Source: an uncultured Woeseiaceae bacterium (GTDB taxonomy: Bacteria; Pseudomonadota; Gammaproteobacteria; Steroidobacterales; Woeseiaceae). Taken from it: a stretch of 48,086 nt of DNA. Shown here piece after piece: positions 23,839-31,127 of this stretch. The notes under the pieces are model-generated. The model saw only the letters and a list, made by a program, of their open reading frames with translations, was not told the origin of the DNA and made no database searches. A program made the position numbers and the translations under genes. The stretch is from positions 1-48,086 of the forward strand of contig CAJQPL010000008.1 in the NCBI GenBank assembly GCA_905480215.1. The letters are read 5' to 3'. How positions within the stretch are numbered: the stretch's first letter is position 1; the number at the start of each line of letters is the position of its first letter.

Positions 23839-24897
23839 TTAGCCGCCGAAGTTAACCTTGGCTTCCAGATTGGCGCGTGAATCAGCATGGGACATAGCCT
23901 CGTCCATCGTGATCGTGCCATTTTTGTAGAGATCCAACAGCGCATCGTCGAAACTGACCATGCCTTGTTCGCCGCTATTTTTGTGCGCTTCCTTAACAGC
24001 AGAAATATCGCCCTTCAGAATCAGATCTTTGATATGCGGTGTATTCAACATGAGTTCAACCGCCGCGACCCGTTTACCTGTGCGCGAACGTACCAGACGC
24101 TGCGCCAAAATTGCTCGCAGGTAATGCGCCAAATCCATAAATACCTGGCCGTGCTGTTCCTGTGGGAACAGGTTAATAATTCGATCCAGGGCTTCCGGCG
24201 CGTTGTTGGAGTGAACGGTCGCCAAAACCAAGTGGCCAGTACCAGCCATGTCGAGCGCTGCACGCATTGATTCTGTGTCGCGAATCTCACCTATCTGAAT
24301 AACATCAGGTGCTCCACGCACGGCGCTCTTCAGCGCACGACTATATGATTTAGTATCAAGACCGACTTCGCGCTGGTTGATGATCGACTGCTTGTTTGGA
24401 TGTAAAAACTCAATTGGGTCTTCGATCGTGATGATGTGAGATGAGGTCTTTTCATTGCGATGATTGATCATCGCGGCGAGCGTTGTCGATTTACCGGCCC
24501 CGGTCGCACCCACCATCAAGACTAATCCGCGCCGCAACATGACCAGATCCTTTAGCTGCTCTGGCATGCCGAGTTCATCAAGTGTGGGCAATTCCGACGT
24601 AATGTAGCGTAATACCATCGCGACACTGCCGCGCTGATGAAAGACGTTAACGCGAAAACGCCCAAGCCCCTTTTCCGACAAAGCGAAGTCGATTTCAAGC
24701 TCACGATTGAACTCTTCCATTTGATCTTCGGTCATCAACTCAAAGGCCGCCTGTTTGACCATCTTAGGCGTCATCTCGAGTTTGTTTACCGGCATGATCT
24801 TGCCTTCGATCTTGATCTTAGCGGGCGAAAACGGTGCGAAGAAAAGATCAGAGGCCTTTTTTTCTACCATTAATTTAAATAGCGGTTTAACGTTCAT
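23839..24897 (-). CDS. Third PilT/PilU-family pilus ATPase
   Basis: This 352-residue hexameric ATPase is of the type IV pilus retraction family. The Walker A GATGAGKST is at 130-138, the catalytic Glu lies in TIEDPIEF, the Walker B region in DVIQIGEIRD, and the HLVLATVHSNNA His box is present. Compared with PilT, the C-terminal AIRNLIRE motif is replaced by HIKDLILKG, as in PilU. It is more PilU-like than PilT-like but clearly distinct from the adjacent PilU. It follows pilU after 21 bases. The likely role is an accessory or regulatory retraction motor; it might act with PilT, which in other species supplies the activity that PilU needs. Confidence 0.9.
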   Translation of the reverse strand: MNVKPLFKLMVEKKASDLFFAPFSPAKIKIEGKIMPVNKLEMTPKMVKQAAFELMTEDQMEEFNRELEIDFALSEKGLGRFRVNVFHQRGSVAMVLRYITSELPTLDELGMPEQLKDLVMLRRGLVLMVGATGAGKSTTLAAMINHRNEKTSSHIITIEDPIEFLHPNKQSIINQREVGLDTKSYSRALKSAVRGAPDVIQIGEIRDTESMRAALDMAGTGHLVLATVHSNNAPEALDRIINLFPQEQHGQVFMDLAHYLRAILAQRLVRSRTGKRVAAVELMLNTPHIKDLILKGDISAVKEAHKNSGEQGMVSFDDALLDLYKNGTITMDEAMSHADSRANLEAKVNFGG

Positions 24898-24918
24898 CGG
24901 TCGGCAATTCCTTTTGGC

Positions 24919-26076
24919 TCAGAAGGTCTGAGCCGTATCCTCTTCCATGATGCGCAGGCTCTCCGACTGCCGGTCAGCGAGTGACGAATCGCGTTTACTT
25001 TCCAGTTTGATGCGTAAGCGCAGCTCGTTCTTGGAATCTGCATTACGCATAGCTTCTTCGTAAGAGATTGCGGCGTCCTCGAATAAGGAGAACAAGGACT
25101 GATCGAAAGTCTGCATGCCCAGTCGGGTGGACTTAGCCATGATTTCCTTGATCTGGCCAACTTCGCCCTTGAATATCAAATCCTGAATCAACGGCGTATT
25201 AAGCATGATTTCCATTGATGCGACGCGGCCAATACCGCCTTCACGTGGAATTAGTCGCTGTGAAATAAATGCCTTGGTATTCAACGACAAGTCCATCAAC
25301 AATTGCTGACGGCGCTCATCGGGGAAAAAGTTAATGATTCTGTCGAGCGCCTGGTTGGCGCTGTTAGCATGCAAGGTTGCGAGGCATAGATGACCGGTTT
25401 CAGCAAACTGAATGCCGTATTCCATGGTCTCTTTATCGCGAATCTCACCGATCAGGATAACGTCTGGTGCCTGACGCAGGGTGTTTTTCAATGCTGCGTG
25501 CCAGGACTCTGTATCTACGCCAACTTCACGCTGTGTAATGACACAGCCCTTATGTGGATGAACGTACTCAACCGGATCCTCAATCGATACAATATGGCCA
25601 TGGGAATTCTCGTTGCGATGACCAATCATCGCCGCCAGTGTCGTGGACTTACCAGAGCCAGTGCCGCCGACGATGATGCAGAGGCCGCGTTTGTTCATGA
25701 CGACGTCTTTTAAAATCGGCGGTAGCTCAAGATCTTCGAGCGTTGGAATTTCAGTTGTAATGGTACGCAGTACAGCGCCAACCATGCCTTGTTGTACAAA
25801 CGCGCTGACACGGAAGCGGCCGATTCCCTGCGGCGCAATCGCGAAGTTAGCTTCTTTAGTCGCGTCGAATTCCTTGATCTGTTTATCGTTCATGATGGAA
25901 CGCACCATGATCGCGGCCTGATCTGCTGTCAGCGGGGTATCCGTCGCTTTATGGATCGTGCCGTCAACTTTGATCGCCGGGGGAAATGCCGCAGTGAGGA
26001 ATAAATCCGACCCCTCTCGTTCGACCATCTTGCGCAGCAGGTTCTGCGTGAGTCTTACCGCTTGTTCGCGTTCCAT
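24919..26076 (-). CDS. pilU: Type IV pilus ATPase PilU
   Basis: This 385-residue retraction ATPase has Walker A GGTGSGKST at 137-145, SIEDPVEYVH, NTLRQAPDVILIGEIRD, and the PilU-typical stretch FAETGHLCLATLHAN followed by NQALDRIINFFP. The C-terminus extends about 35 residues past the PilT end, as in P. aeruginosa PilU. PilU acts with PilT and increases retraction force; it is not sufficient alone in the species studied. It is 49 bases downstream of pilT. That gap carries a small inverted repeat and part of a tandem duplication that may affect expression relative to pilT. Confidence 0.93.
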   Translation of the reverse strand: MEREQAVRLTQNLLRKMVEREGSDLFLTAAFPPAIKVDGTIHKATDTPLTADQAAIMVRSIMNDKQIKEFDATKEANFAIAPQGIGRFRVSAFVQQGMVGAVLRTITTEIPTLEDLELPPILKDVVMNKRGLCIIVGGTGSGKSTTLAAMIGHRNENSHGHIVSIEDPVEYVHPHKGCVITQREVGVDTESWHAALKNTLRQAPDVILIGEIRDKETMEYGIQFAETGHLCLATLHANSANQALDRIINFFPDERRQQLLMDLSLNTKAFISQRLIPREGGIGRVASMEIMLNTPLIQDLIFKGEVGQIKEIMAKSTRLGMQTFDQSLFSLFEDAAISYEEAMRNADSKNELRLRIKLESKRDSSLADRQSESLRIMEEDTAQTF

Positions 26077-26093
26077 CGTGCTCTACTCCACTC

Positions 26094-26110
26094 AGTTACA
26101 CTGGGTAACT
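26094..26110. promoter_or_regulatory. Inverted repeat in the pilT-pilU gap
   Basis: AGTTAC at 26094-26099 and GTAACT at 26105-26110 form a perfect 6-bp stem with a 5-base loop, 17 bases before the pilU start. In the mRNA it could limit pilU translation, stabilise the pilT end, or mark a processing site. Confidence 0.4.
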
Positions 26111-26132
26111 CTAGAAAGGGTAACTCTAGAAA
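26103..26132. repeat. Perfect 15-bp tandem duplication spanning the pilT stop codon
   Basis: The unit GGGTAACTCTAGAAA occurs twice with no spacer (26103-26117 and 26118-26132). The second copy contains the pilT stop (TAG on the minus strand at 26126-26128); the first copy carries a second TAG in the same frame five codons on. It looks like a recent slippage or duplication event that gave pilT two in-frame stops. Confidence 0.85.
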
Positions 26133-27166
26133 TTATCCTTATTCGCCGCCCGGAAGCGTGCCTCTTCTTTGTTTATCAGACCCTTCTTCAGTAAATCCTG
26201 AAGATTCTGATCAAGCGTTTGCATGCCTGATCCCTGGCCTGTCTGAATCGCAGAGTACATTTGTGCAATTTTGCCCTCGCGAATCAGATTTCTGATGGCC
26301 GGTGTTCCGATCATGATTTCATGTGCTGCGATTCGACCGCCGCCCACTTTCTTCAATAGTGTTTGCGAAATAACCGCGCGCAACGACTCAGATAACATCG
26401 CACGTACCATTTCTTTCTCAGCCGCCGGAAAGACATCGACAACACGGTCAATAGTCTTGGCAGCAGAACTTGTATGCAGAGTTCCAAAAACTAGGTGACC
26501 TGTTTCAGCGCCGGTAAGTGCGAGGCGAATGGTTTCAAGGTCACGCAACTCACCAACCAGAATAACGTCGGGATCTTCACGCAGTGCAGAACGGAGAGCT
26601 TCGTTGAAGCCCAGCGTATCGCGGTGAACTTCTCGCTGGTTGATCAAAGATTTCTTAGATTCGTGAACGAACTCGATCGGATCCTCAATAGTCAGAATAT
26701 GATCGGGCTTGTTATCGTTAATATAGTCGACCATCGCTGCCAGAGTCGTAGACTTGCCCGAGCCAGTTGGGCCAGTGACAAGAACGATGCCACGCGGGTG
26801 CATTGATATATCTTTGAAAATCGGCGGACAACCCAGGTCTTCGAGCGTCATGATCTCCGAAGGAATCGTTCTGAAAACAGCCGCCGAACCGCGATTCTGG
26901 TTGAACGCGTTGACGCGGAACCGAGCTAGCTTCGGAATTTCGAAGGAAAAATCAGTCTCAAGAAACTCCTCATAATCCTTACGCTGCTTGTCATTCATGA
27001 TGTCGTACACCATGCTATTGACATCTTTGTGGGTGAGCGCCGGCATATTGACTCGCTTAATATCTCCATCAACGCGAATCATAGGCGGCACACCGCCTGA
27101 CAAGTGCAGGTCCGAGGCGTTGTTCTTTACCGCGAACGACAGAAGTTGGGCAACGTCGACGGCCAT
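26126..27166 (-). CDS. pilT: Type IV pilus retraction ATPase PilT
   Basis: PilT is the hexameric motor that disassembles the pilus and powers twitching. At 346 residues it closely follows the Pseudomonas protein, for example ASDLHLS at the N-terminus. Walker A GPTGSGKST lies at 132-140, the catalytic Glu is in TIEDPIEFVHE, Walker B in VILVGELRD, and the His box in GTLHTSSAAKTIDR. The retraction-essential AIRNLIRE motif is intact at 290-297. It is the first gene of pilT-pilU-third ATPase and is divergent from yggS. Its stop lies inside a 15-bp tandem duplication. Confidence 0.97.
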   Translation of the reverse strand: MAVDVAQLLSFAVKNNASDLHLSGGVPPMIRVDGDIKRVNMPALTHKDVNSMVYDIMNDKQRKDYEEFLETDFSFEIPKLARFRVNAFNQNRGSAAVFRTIPSEIMTLEDLGCPPIFKDISMHPRGIVLVTGPTGSGKSTTLAAMVDYINDNKPDHILTIEDPIEFVHESKKSLINQREVHRDTLGFNEALRSALREDPDVILVGELRDLETIRLALTGAETGHLVFGTLHTSSAAKTIDRVVDVFPAAEKEMVRAMLSESLRAVISQTLLKKVGGGRIAAHEIMIGTPAIRNLIREGKIAQMYSAIQTGQGSGMQTLDQNLQDLLKKGLINKEEARFRAANKDNF

Positions 27167-27223
27167 ATTTTTTCCTCAATGTAGTGGCACCGGACTTACC
27201 ATAACCCGGCGCAGATTTGAGCC

Positions 27224-27230
27224 TAGTATA
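27224..27230. promoter_or_regulatory. Possible overlapping divergent -10 elements between pilT and yggS
   Basis: The palindrome-like CTAGTATAG holds TAGTAT for the plus strand (27224-27229) and TATACT for the minus strand (27225-27230). The minus-strand -10 is a good match and lies about 60 bases before pilT; no strong -35 is seen for either. If both are used, RNA polymerases would compete for the same site. Confidence 0.3.
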
Positions 27231-27251
27231 GCGAAGCATCGGGACTAAAAC

Positions 27252-27947
27252 GTGATTGGAGTCACGGAAAACTTAAAGCTGATCAGCGATTTGCTGGCGT
27301 TTTCGGCTAAAGCGGCCGATCGGGCACCGCAGGCCATAACTTTGCTGGCTGTGAGCAAGAAGCAGCCCCTTTCCAAGATTCTCGCCGCTGCCGACGCGGG
27401 ACAACGTGATTTCGGCGAGAATTTCGTGCAAGAGGGGCTTGAGAAGATAGCCGCAACCCGTGATCGCGATCTTGTCTGGCACTTTATCGGTCACTTGCAG
27501 AGCAACAAAACACGTGCGGTTGCCGAAAACTTTGACTGGGTGCATACAATAGACAGTCTGAAGACGGCGAAACGCCTCAATTTGCAACGGCCAGCGGAAC
27601 GTGGGCCGTTGAACGTCTGCATCCAGGTTAATGTCGATAAAGAGATATCCAAGTCCGGCGTATCTCCCGAGGACCTGCCGGAACTTGCCAGGAGCATCGC
27701 ACAACTCGAAAATCTGCTGCTGCGCGGGCTGATGTGTCTGCCGAAAACACAGACTGATCCTGTCCTGCAACAGAAACCGTTCGCGCGGCTTCGAAAAATG
27801 GCAAAATCGCTGCGCACGATTGGCATCGACTGCGACACACTGTCGATGGGCATGAGCGGTGACTACGAAGCGGCCATAAGAGAAGGTGCCACCATTGTAA
27901 GAATCGGGACGGCGTTATTTGGCGAAAGGAATTCGGATGAATCTTGA
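27252..27947 (+). CDS. yggS: YggS/PLPBP-family pyridoxal phosphate homeostasis protein
   Basis: This 231-residue PLP-binding TIM-barrel protein has no known enzyme activity. In other bacteria it buffers pyridoxal 5'-phosphate and affects amino-acid pools. The PLP lysine is K36 in LLAVSKKQP; GENFVQEGLEK, WHFIGHLQSNK and LSMGMSGDYEAAI are family motifs. The start is a GTG at 27252. It is followed by proC with an 11-base overlap, a common arrangement. Confidence 0.95.
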   Translation: MIGVTENLKLISDLLAFSAKAADRAPQAITLLAVSKKQPLSKILAAADAGQRDFGENFVQEGLEKIAATRDRDLVWHFIGHLQSNKTRAVAENFDWVHTIDSLKTAKRLNLQRPAERGPLNVCIQVNVDKEISKSGVSPEDLPELARSIAQLENLLLRGLMCLPKTQTDPVLQQKPFARLRKMAKSLRTIGIDCDTLSMGMSGDYEAAIREGATIVRIGTALFGERNSDES

Positions 27948-28776
27948 TACTGTCGGTTTTATTGGCGGTGGCAACATGACGCGAGCAATTGCTGGCGGTC
28001 TGCTCGATGATGGTTTCGATGCAAAAAAAGTATCTATCGCAGAACCATCGGCCGAGCAACGAGAAGCCCTTGCGGCGTCATTGCCGGGCGTCTTCATCAG
28101 TGCAAACAATGCGGAAGTTGTCGCACGCAGTGGCTGCGTCATCTTATCCGTAAAACCACAGATTATTACCGCCGTCTGCAAAGACCTTGCCAGTGCCGTG
28201 CAGGCGGCAAAGCCACTAGTCATTTCAATCGCAGCTGGTCCTCGAATGGAAGATATCGATAACTGGTTGGGTGGTGGCAACGCGGTAGTAAGAGTAATGC
28301 CCAATCAACCAGCATTGTTGAGAAAAGGCGTAGCCGGCATTTACGGCAATGATATGACGACGGAAGAACAGATGGCCGCAGCCACAAATATTCTGTCGGC
28401 GGTCGGCGCGGTTGTTGCGGTTGCTAACGAAGCAGATATAGATGCGGTAACTGCGGTTTCAGGTAGCGGTCCGGCCTACTTTTACTTGCTCATCGACATG
28501 ATCGCAAAAACAGGCGTTGAACTTGGACTTGATGAGGACGTCGCTCTGCGACTTGCTGCAGAAACCGCAGTGGGCGCCACTACACTCGCCCAACAATCTG
28601 GCGAATCCATGGGCACCTTGATTTCGCGTGTTCGATCTCCTGGCGGAACCACGGCGGCGGCGCTTGATGCGCTTGAGGCTGGAGGTATTCGTGATATCTT
28701 CGTTACAGCACTGACCGCCGCCCGAGATCGGGCGACCGAACTTGCGGATCAGGCGCATAACGACTCGCAGGAATAA
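27937..28776 (+). CDS. proC: Pyrroline-5-carboxylate reductase
   Basis: ProC reduces 1-pyrroline-5-carboxylate to proline with NAD(P)H in the cytoplasm. The 279-residue protein has the dinucleotide-binding GFIGGGNM at the N-terminus, the central SVKPQ and MPNQPA motifs, and the C-terminal VTAVSGSGPAYF and SPGGTTAAAL signature. The start at 27937 has AAAGGA six bases upstream and overlaps the yggS end; an in-frame extension to 27919 has no such support. yggT follows after two bases. Confidence 0.95.
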   Translation: MNLDTVGFIGGGNMTRAIAGGLLDDGFDAKKVSIAEPSAEQREALAASLPGVFISANNAEVVARSGCVILSVKPQIITAVCKDLASAVQAAKPLVISIAAGPRMEDIDNWLGGGNAVVRVMPNQPALLRKGVAGIYGNDMTTEEQMAAATNILSAVGAVVAVANEADIDAVTAVSGSGPAYFYLLIDMIAKTGVELGLDEDVALRLAAETAVGATTLAQQSGESMGTLISRVRSPGGTTAAALDALEAGGIRDIFVTALTAARDRATELADQAHNDSQE

Positions 28777-28778
28777 CT

Positions 28779-29339
28779 ATGCCCGGCAATCTTTCATCTG
28801 CTCTCATCTACATCATTAATGCAATTACGACCATCGTAGTATTTGTCTTCATGCTGCGGTTTTTATTGCCGCTGCTGCGCGCAGATTTTCGTAACCCGAT
28901 CGCTCAGGGACTTTTGCGAATCACATCACCGGTCGTCGTACCCGTGCGACGAGTAGTGCCGTCAATTGGCAGCATTGACACCGCAACCATCCTGGTGGCA
29001 TTCGCAATACAATTTCTTGTCACGTGGTTACTACAAGCGATGTTCGCAGAAGCGCCTCGCCTCGACGTACTCGCATTCATGACAGTGATCGAGTTGGCTA
29101 TGATTGCCATCAGAATATTCATTTTCGCCATTATCGTTAGCATCGTTATCAGCTGGATCGCACCGGGCCAATACAGTCCAATCGCTGGGCTGGCCGCAAC
29201 GATAGCTGAACCTGTACTCAGGCCATTTCGTCGCTTGATCCCGCCGTTCGGAGGTTTCGATATTTCACCGATTTTCGCGATTATTTTGTTGACAGCGCTA
29301 ACCATCGTTGTCGCCGGACTTCGGCCATTTTGGATTTAG
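28779..29339 (+). CDS. yggT: YggT-family membrane protein
   Basis: This 186-residue inner-membrane protein is built from two YGGT repeats. Each ends in a Pro-rich segment: LRITSPVVVPVRRVVPS in the first half and IAEPVLRPFRRLIPPFGGFD in the second. There are about five to six hydrophobic helices. Family members are linked to osmotic stress or cell division in some species, but no molecular role is firm. It is part of the yggS-proC-yggT operon. Confidence 0.92.
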   Translation: MPGNLSSALIYIINAITTIVVFVFMLRFLLPLLRADFRNPIAQGLLRITSPVVVPVRRVVPSIGSIDTATILVAFAIQFLVTWLLQAMFAEAPRLDVLAFMTVIELAMIAIRIFIFAIIVSIVISWIAPGQYSPIAGLAATIAEPVLRPFRRLIPPFGGFDISPIFAIILLTALTIVVAGLRPFWI

Positions 29340-29356
29340 CATCGCAACAAGCGATA

Positions 29357-29370
29357 CCTCATTCGTGAGG
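29357..29370 (+). other. Small hairpin with TTCG loop upstream of the DUF4426 gene
   Basis: CCTCA and TGAGG pair around the loop TTCG, 18 bases after the yggT stop. There is no T-run. A TATAGT at 29378-29383 that could serve as a -10 lies just beyond it. Confidence 0.3.
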
Positions 29371-29406
29371 AATGGTCTATAGTGATTTAAAAAGAGGACG
29401 AGTGTC

Positions 29407-29889
29407 ATGAGACGAAGCGCACTACTGATTTTTCTGCCGCTGTTGGTACTATTATCTGCCTGCGGTGGCCCCACCGATTCCAGACAGATTCCTGAGGCAC
29501 AGGCGGCTGGCGATACTTTCGCAGACATCGGAGATCATGTGGTGCACTTCAGTGCGCAGTCAACAGATCAACTGCCGCCAGCGGTAGCCAAGCAATACAA
29601 CATCGTTCGCAGCAAGAACAGGGCGATGCTAAATGTCTCGGTTCTCAGGGAGTCTGACAATACTCCAGTATCGGCAACCGTGACGGTGAACACGGTGAAC
29701 CTGACCGGACAACTCAAAAATGTCACGATGAGAAAAATTGAAGAGCCTGGAGACATCCTCGCGATCTACTACATCGGTGACACTACCGTCGCCAATCGAG
29801 AGGTTCTGGTGTTTGACATCAGTGTCACACCAGAGGGTGTAGATCAAGTTTCCAGAGTTCGCTTCAAACGCCAGTTCTACAGCGATTAA
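29407..29889 (+). CDS. DUF4426 lipoprotein
   Basis: This 160-residue protein has a lipoprotein signal (hydrophobic core, then LLSACGG with the lipid-bearing Cys at residue 19). The rest matches DUF4426: a beta-rich domain with VHFSAQSTDQLPP and IVRSKNRAMLNVSVL. The family has no known function. It sits in the same place after yggT in P. aeruginosa. An intrinsic terminator follows 24 bases after its stop. Confidence 0.85.
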   Translation: MRRSALLIFLPLLVLLSACGGPTDSRQIPEAQAAGDTFADIGDHVVHFSAQSTDQLPPAVAKQYNIVRSKNRAMLNVSVLRESDNTPVSATVTVNTVNLTGQLKNVTMRKIEEPGDILAIYYIGDTTVANREVLVFDISVTPEGVDQVSRVRFKRQFYSD

Positions 29890-29912
29890 TATTATCTGCG
29901 CTACCCCAATTG

Positions 29913-29936
29913 GCCCTTAAATAAAAGGGCTTTTTT
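29913..29936 (+). terminator. Intrinsic terminator after the DUF4426 gene
   Basis: GCCCTT and AAGGGC form a 6-bp stem around an AAATAA loop, followed by six T residues. It closes the transcript that begins with yggS-proC-yggT or at the DUF4426 gene. Confidence 0.8.
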
Positions 29937-29970
29937 AACTAACGCCCTTCTCAAACTTGTGTTATCGTCG

Positions 29971-30010
29971 CGCAGCATTCGCTGCGGGCTTCAGCCCGTT
30001 TTATTATTTT
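29971..30010 (+). promoter_or_regulatory. Two tandem hairpins in the leader of the HU-like gene; possible attenuator
   Basis: The first stem is CGCAGC/GCTGCG with an ATTC loop (29971-29986). The second is CGGGC/GCCCG with a TTCA loop (29985-29998), followed by TTTTATTATTTT. The second looks like a terminator placed 30 bases before the HU start. The two share bases 29985-29986, so they cannot both be fully formed. Confidence 0.45.
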
Positions 30011-30028
30011 ACGAGGAGTCAGTTTTTC

Positions 30029-30349
30029 ATGGCAGCAAACACTAAGAAGCCACCAACCAAGTCTGAGATCTACGCAAAGATTGTTGACGACACAGGTTTG
30101 ACGCGCAAAGATGTAGCAGCAGTTTTCGAATCACTCAACGGTCAGATTGAGAAAAATCTGGGCGGCCGTGGTGCACCAGGAATGTTCACTGTTCCAGGCT
30201 TGCTGAAAATGCGTGTTGTAGCTAAGCCGGCTCGCAAAGCTCGCAAGGGCACAAACCCGTTCACGGGCGAAGAAATGATGTTCAAAGCGAAACCGGCATC
30301 GAAAGTTGTCAAAGTAACCGCTTTGAAGGCCTTGAAAGACATGGTCTGA
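30029..30349 (+). CDS. HU-family histone-like DNA-binding protein
   Basis: This 106-residue basic protein has an N-terminal helical part (KSEIYAKIVDDTGLTRKDVAAVFESL), the FTVPGLLKMRVV turn and strand in place of the usual GFGTF, and the DNA-binding arm with KARKGTNPFTGEE. The C-terminal VKVTALKALKDMV closes the HU fold. It is longer and more basic than HU-alpha/beta and could be a specialised HU-like protein; it is not IHF by its arm sequence. The start at 30029 has GAGGAG 10-15 bases upstream, and an extension to 29957 would run through the leader hairpins. The gene stands alone, with structured RNA on both sides, which suggests a short and abundant message. Confidence 0.9.
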   Translation: MAANTKKPPTKSEIYAKIVDDTGLTRKDVAAVFESLNGQIEKNLGGRGAPGMFTVPGLLKMRVVAKPARKARKGTNPFTGEEMMFKAKPASKVVKVTALKALKDMV

Positions 30350-30373
30350 AGTTTGAATACTAGTTTCAAACTT
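30349..30373 (+). repeat. 9-bp perfect inverted repeat at the stop codon of the HU-like gene
   Basis: AAGTTTGAA at 30349-30357 and TTCAAACTT at 30365-30373 are perfect complements separated by 7 bases. It starts on the last base of the stop codon and comes right before the terminator, giving two hairpins in a row, which may protect the message from 3' exonucleases. Confidence 0.7.
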
Positions 30374-30375
30374 AG

Positions 30376-30402
30376 AAGCCGGGCATTGCCCGGCTTTTTT
30401 TA
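30376..30402 (+). terminator. Strong intrinsic terminator after the HU-like gene
   Basis: AAGCCGGGC and GCCCGGCTT form a 9-bp stem with a 3-base loop and run into a T-tract. The convergent hydrolase gene ends at 30400, so the structure touches its stop; on the other strand the A-rich side gives a shorter T-run. Confidence 0.85.
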
Positions 30403-31041
30403 TATGCTTGATTCTTCAATGAATTTAACAACGGCTTCACGCAACTCGATCAATCGCCCGTGAAAGAAATGTTCACCTCCCGGAATGATTAACAGCTCCG
30501 GTCCCGGCGACAGGCTGTTAATCCAGGCAAGTGTTTCATCGATGTCGACGAGGTCATCCTTGTCCCCCTGCACAAGCAGCCACGGGCAACCCGGCTGCGT
30601 CTCAAGAGCAGAAGCAAATCGACTGATCGCAGGTGCGACGCTTATGAGGCCATCAACTGCCGTGGCAGCCGCTGCTTTAACCGCAACCGCAGCGCCAAAT
30701 GAGAATCCCGCAAACCAGAACGGCAGCGCTGCGTTGTGATCACGCATCCAGTTCATGGCTGCTAATGCATCAGCTAGCTCGCCAACGCCACTGTCGTATT
30801 CACCTTCGCTTGCTCCGGTACCGCGAAAATTGAATCGCAAAGCGCTGAATCCCGCACGCAGAAACGCTCGCGCCAGCGTGTGTGCGACCTTGTTGTTCAT
30901 ATTGCCGCCATACTGCGGGTGAGGATGGCAAACGACGACACTGCCGACAGGCTCATGCTCGCCCGGCGTTTCCAAAATTGACTCAAGTTTCCCGACTGGA
31001 CCGTCGATAAACAGCTTTTGAGTTCGCGGTGACTTCGGCAT
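30400..31041 (-). CDS. Alpha/beta hydrolase
   Basis: This 213-residue serine hydrolase has the nucleophile elbow GFSFGA (Ser114), a likely acid in QGDKDD (about 160-163) and the catalytic His in GGEHFFHG (191). The N-terminal CHPHPQYGGNMNN and RFNFRGTGAS are typical of a small cytoplasmic family related to dienelactone hydrolases. There is no signal peptide. The substrate is unknown; esterase or thioesterase activity is plausible. It is divergent from the coiled-coil protein gene. Confidence 0.87.
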   Translation of the reverse strand: MPKSPRTQKLFIDGPVGKLESILETPGEHEPVGSVVVCHPHPQYGGNMNNKVAHTLARAFLRAGFSALRFNFRGTGASEGEYDSGVGELADALAAMNWMRDHNAALPFWFAGFSFGAAVAVKAAAATAVDGLISVAPAISRFASALETQPGCPWLLVQGDKDDLVDIDETLAWINSLSPGPELLIIPGGEHFFHGRLIELREAVVKFIEESSI

Positions 31042-31127
31042 TTACGCTTCCGGGGTAGATAGATTGTTGAATAGTGGCGTAAAATCTCGGTTCACGATAG
31101 CTACAGTTTGAACCACGGAATCCATCG

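Noticed and set aside
31088..31113. GGTTCA/TGAACC inverted repeat between the hydrolase and coiled-coil genes
   Set aside because: Only 6-bp arms with a 14-base spacer; too weak to call an operator or hairpin without conservation data.
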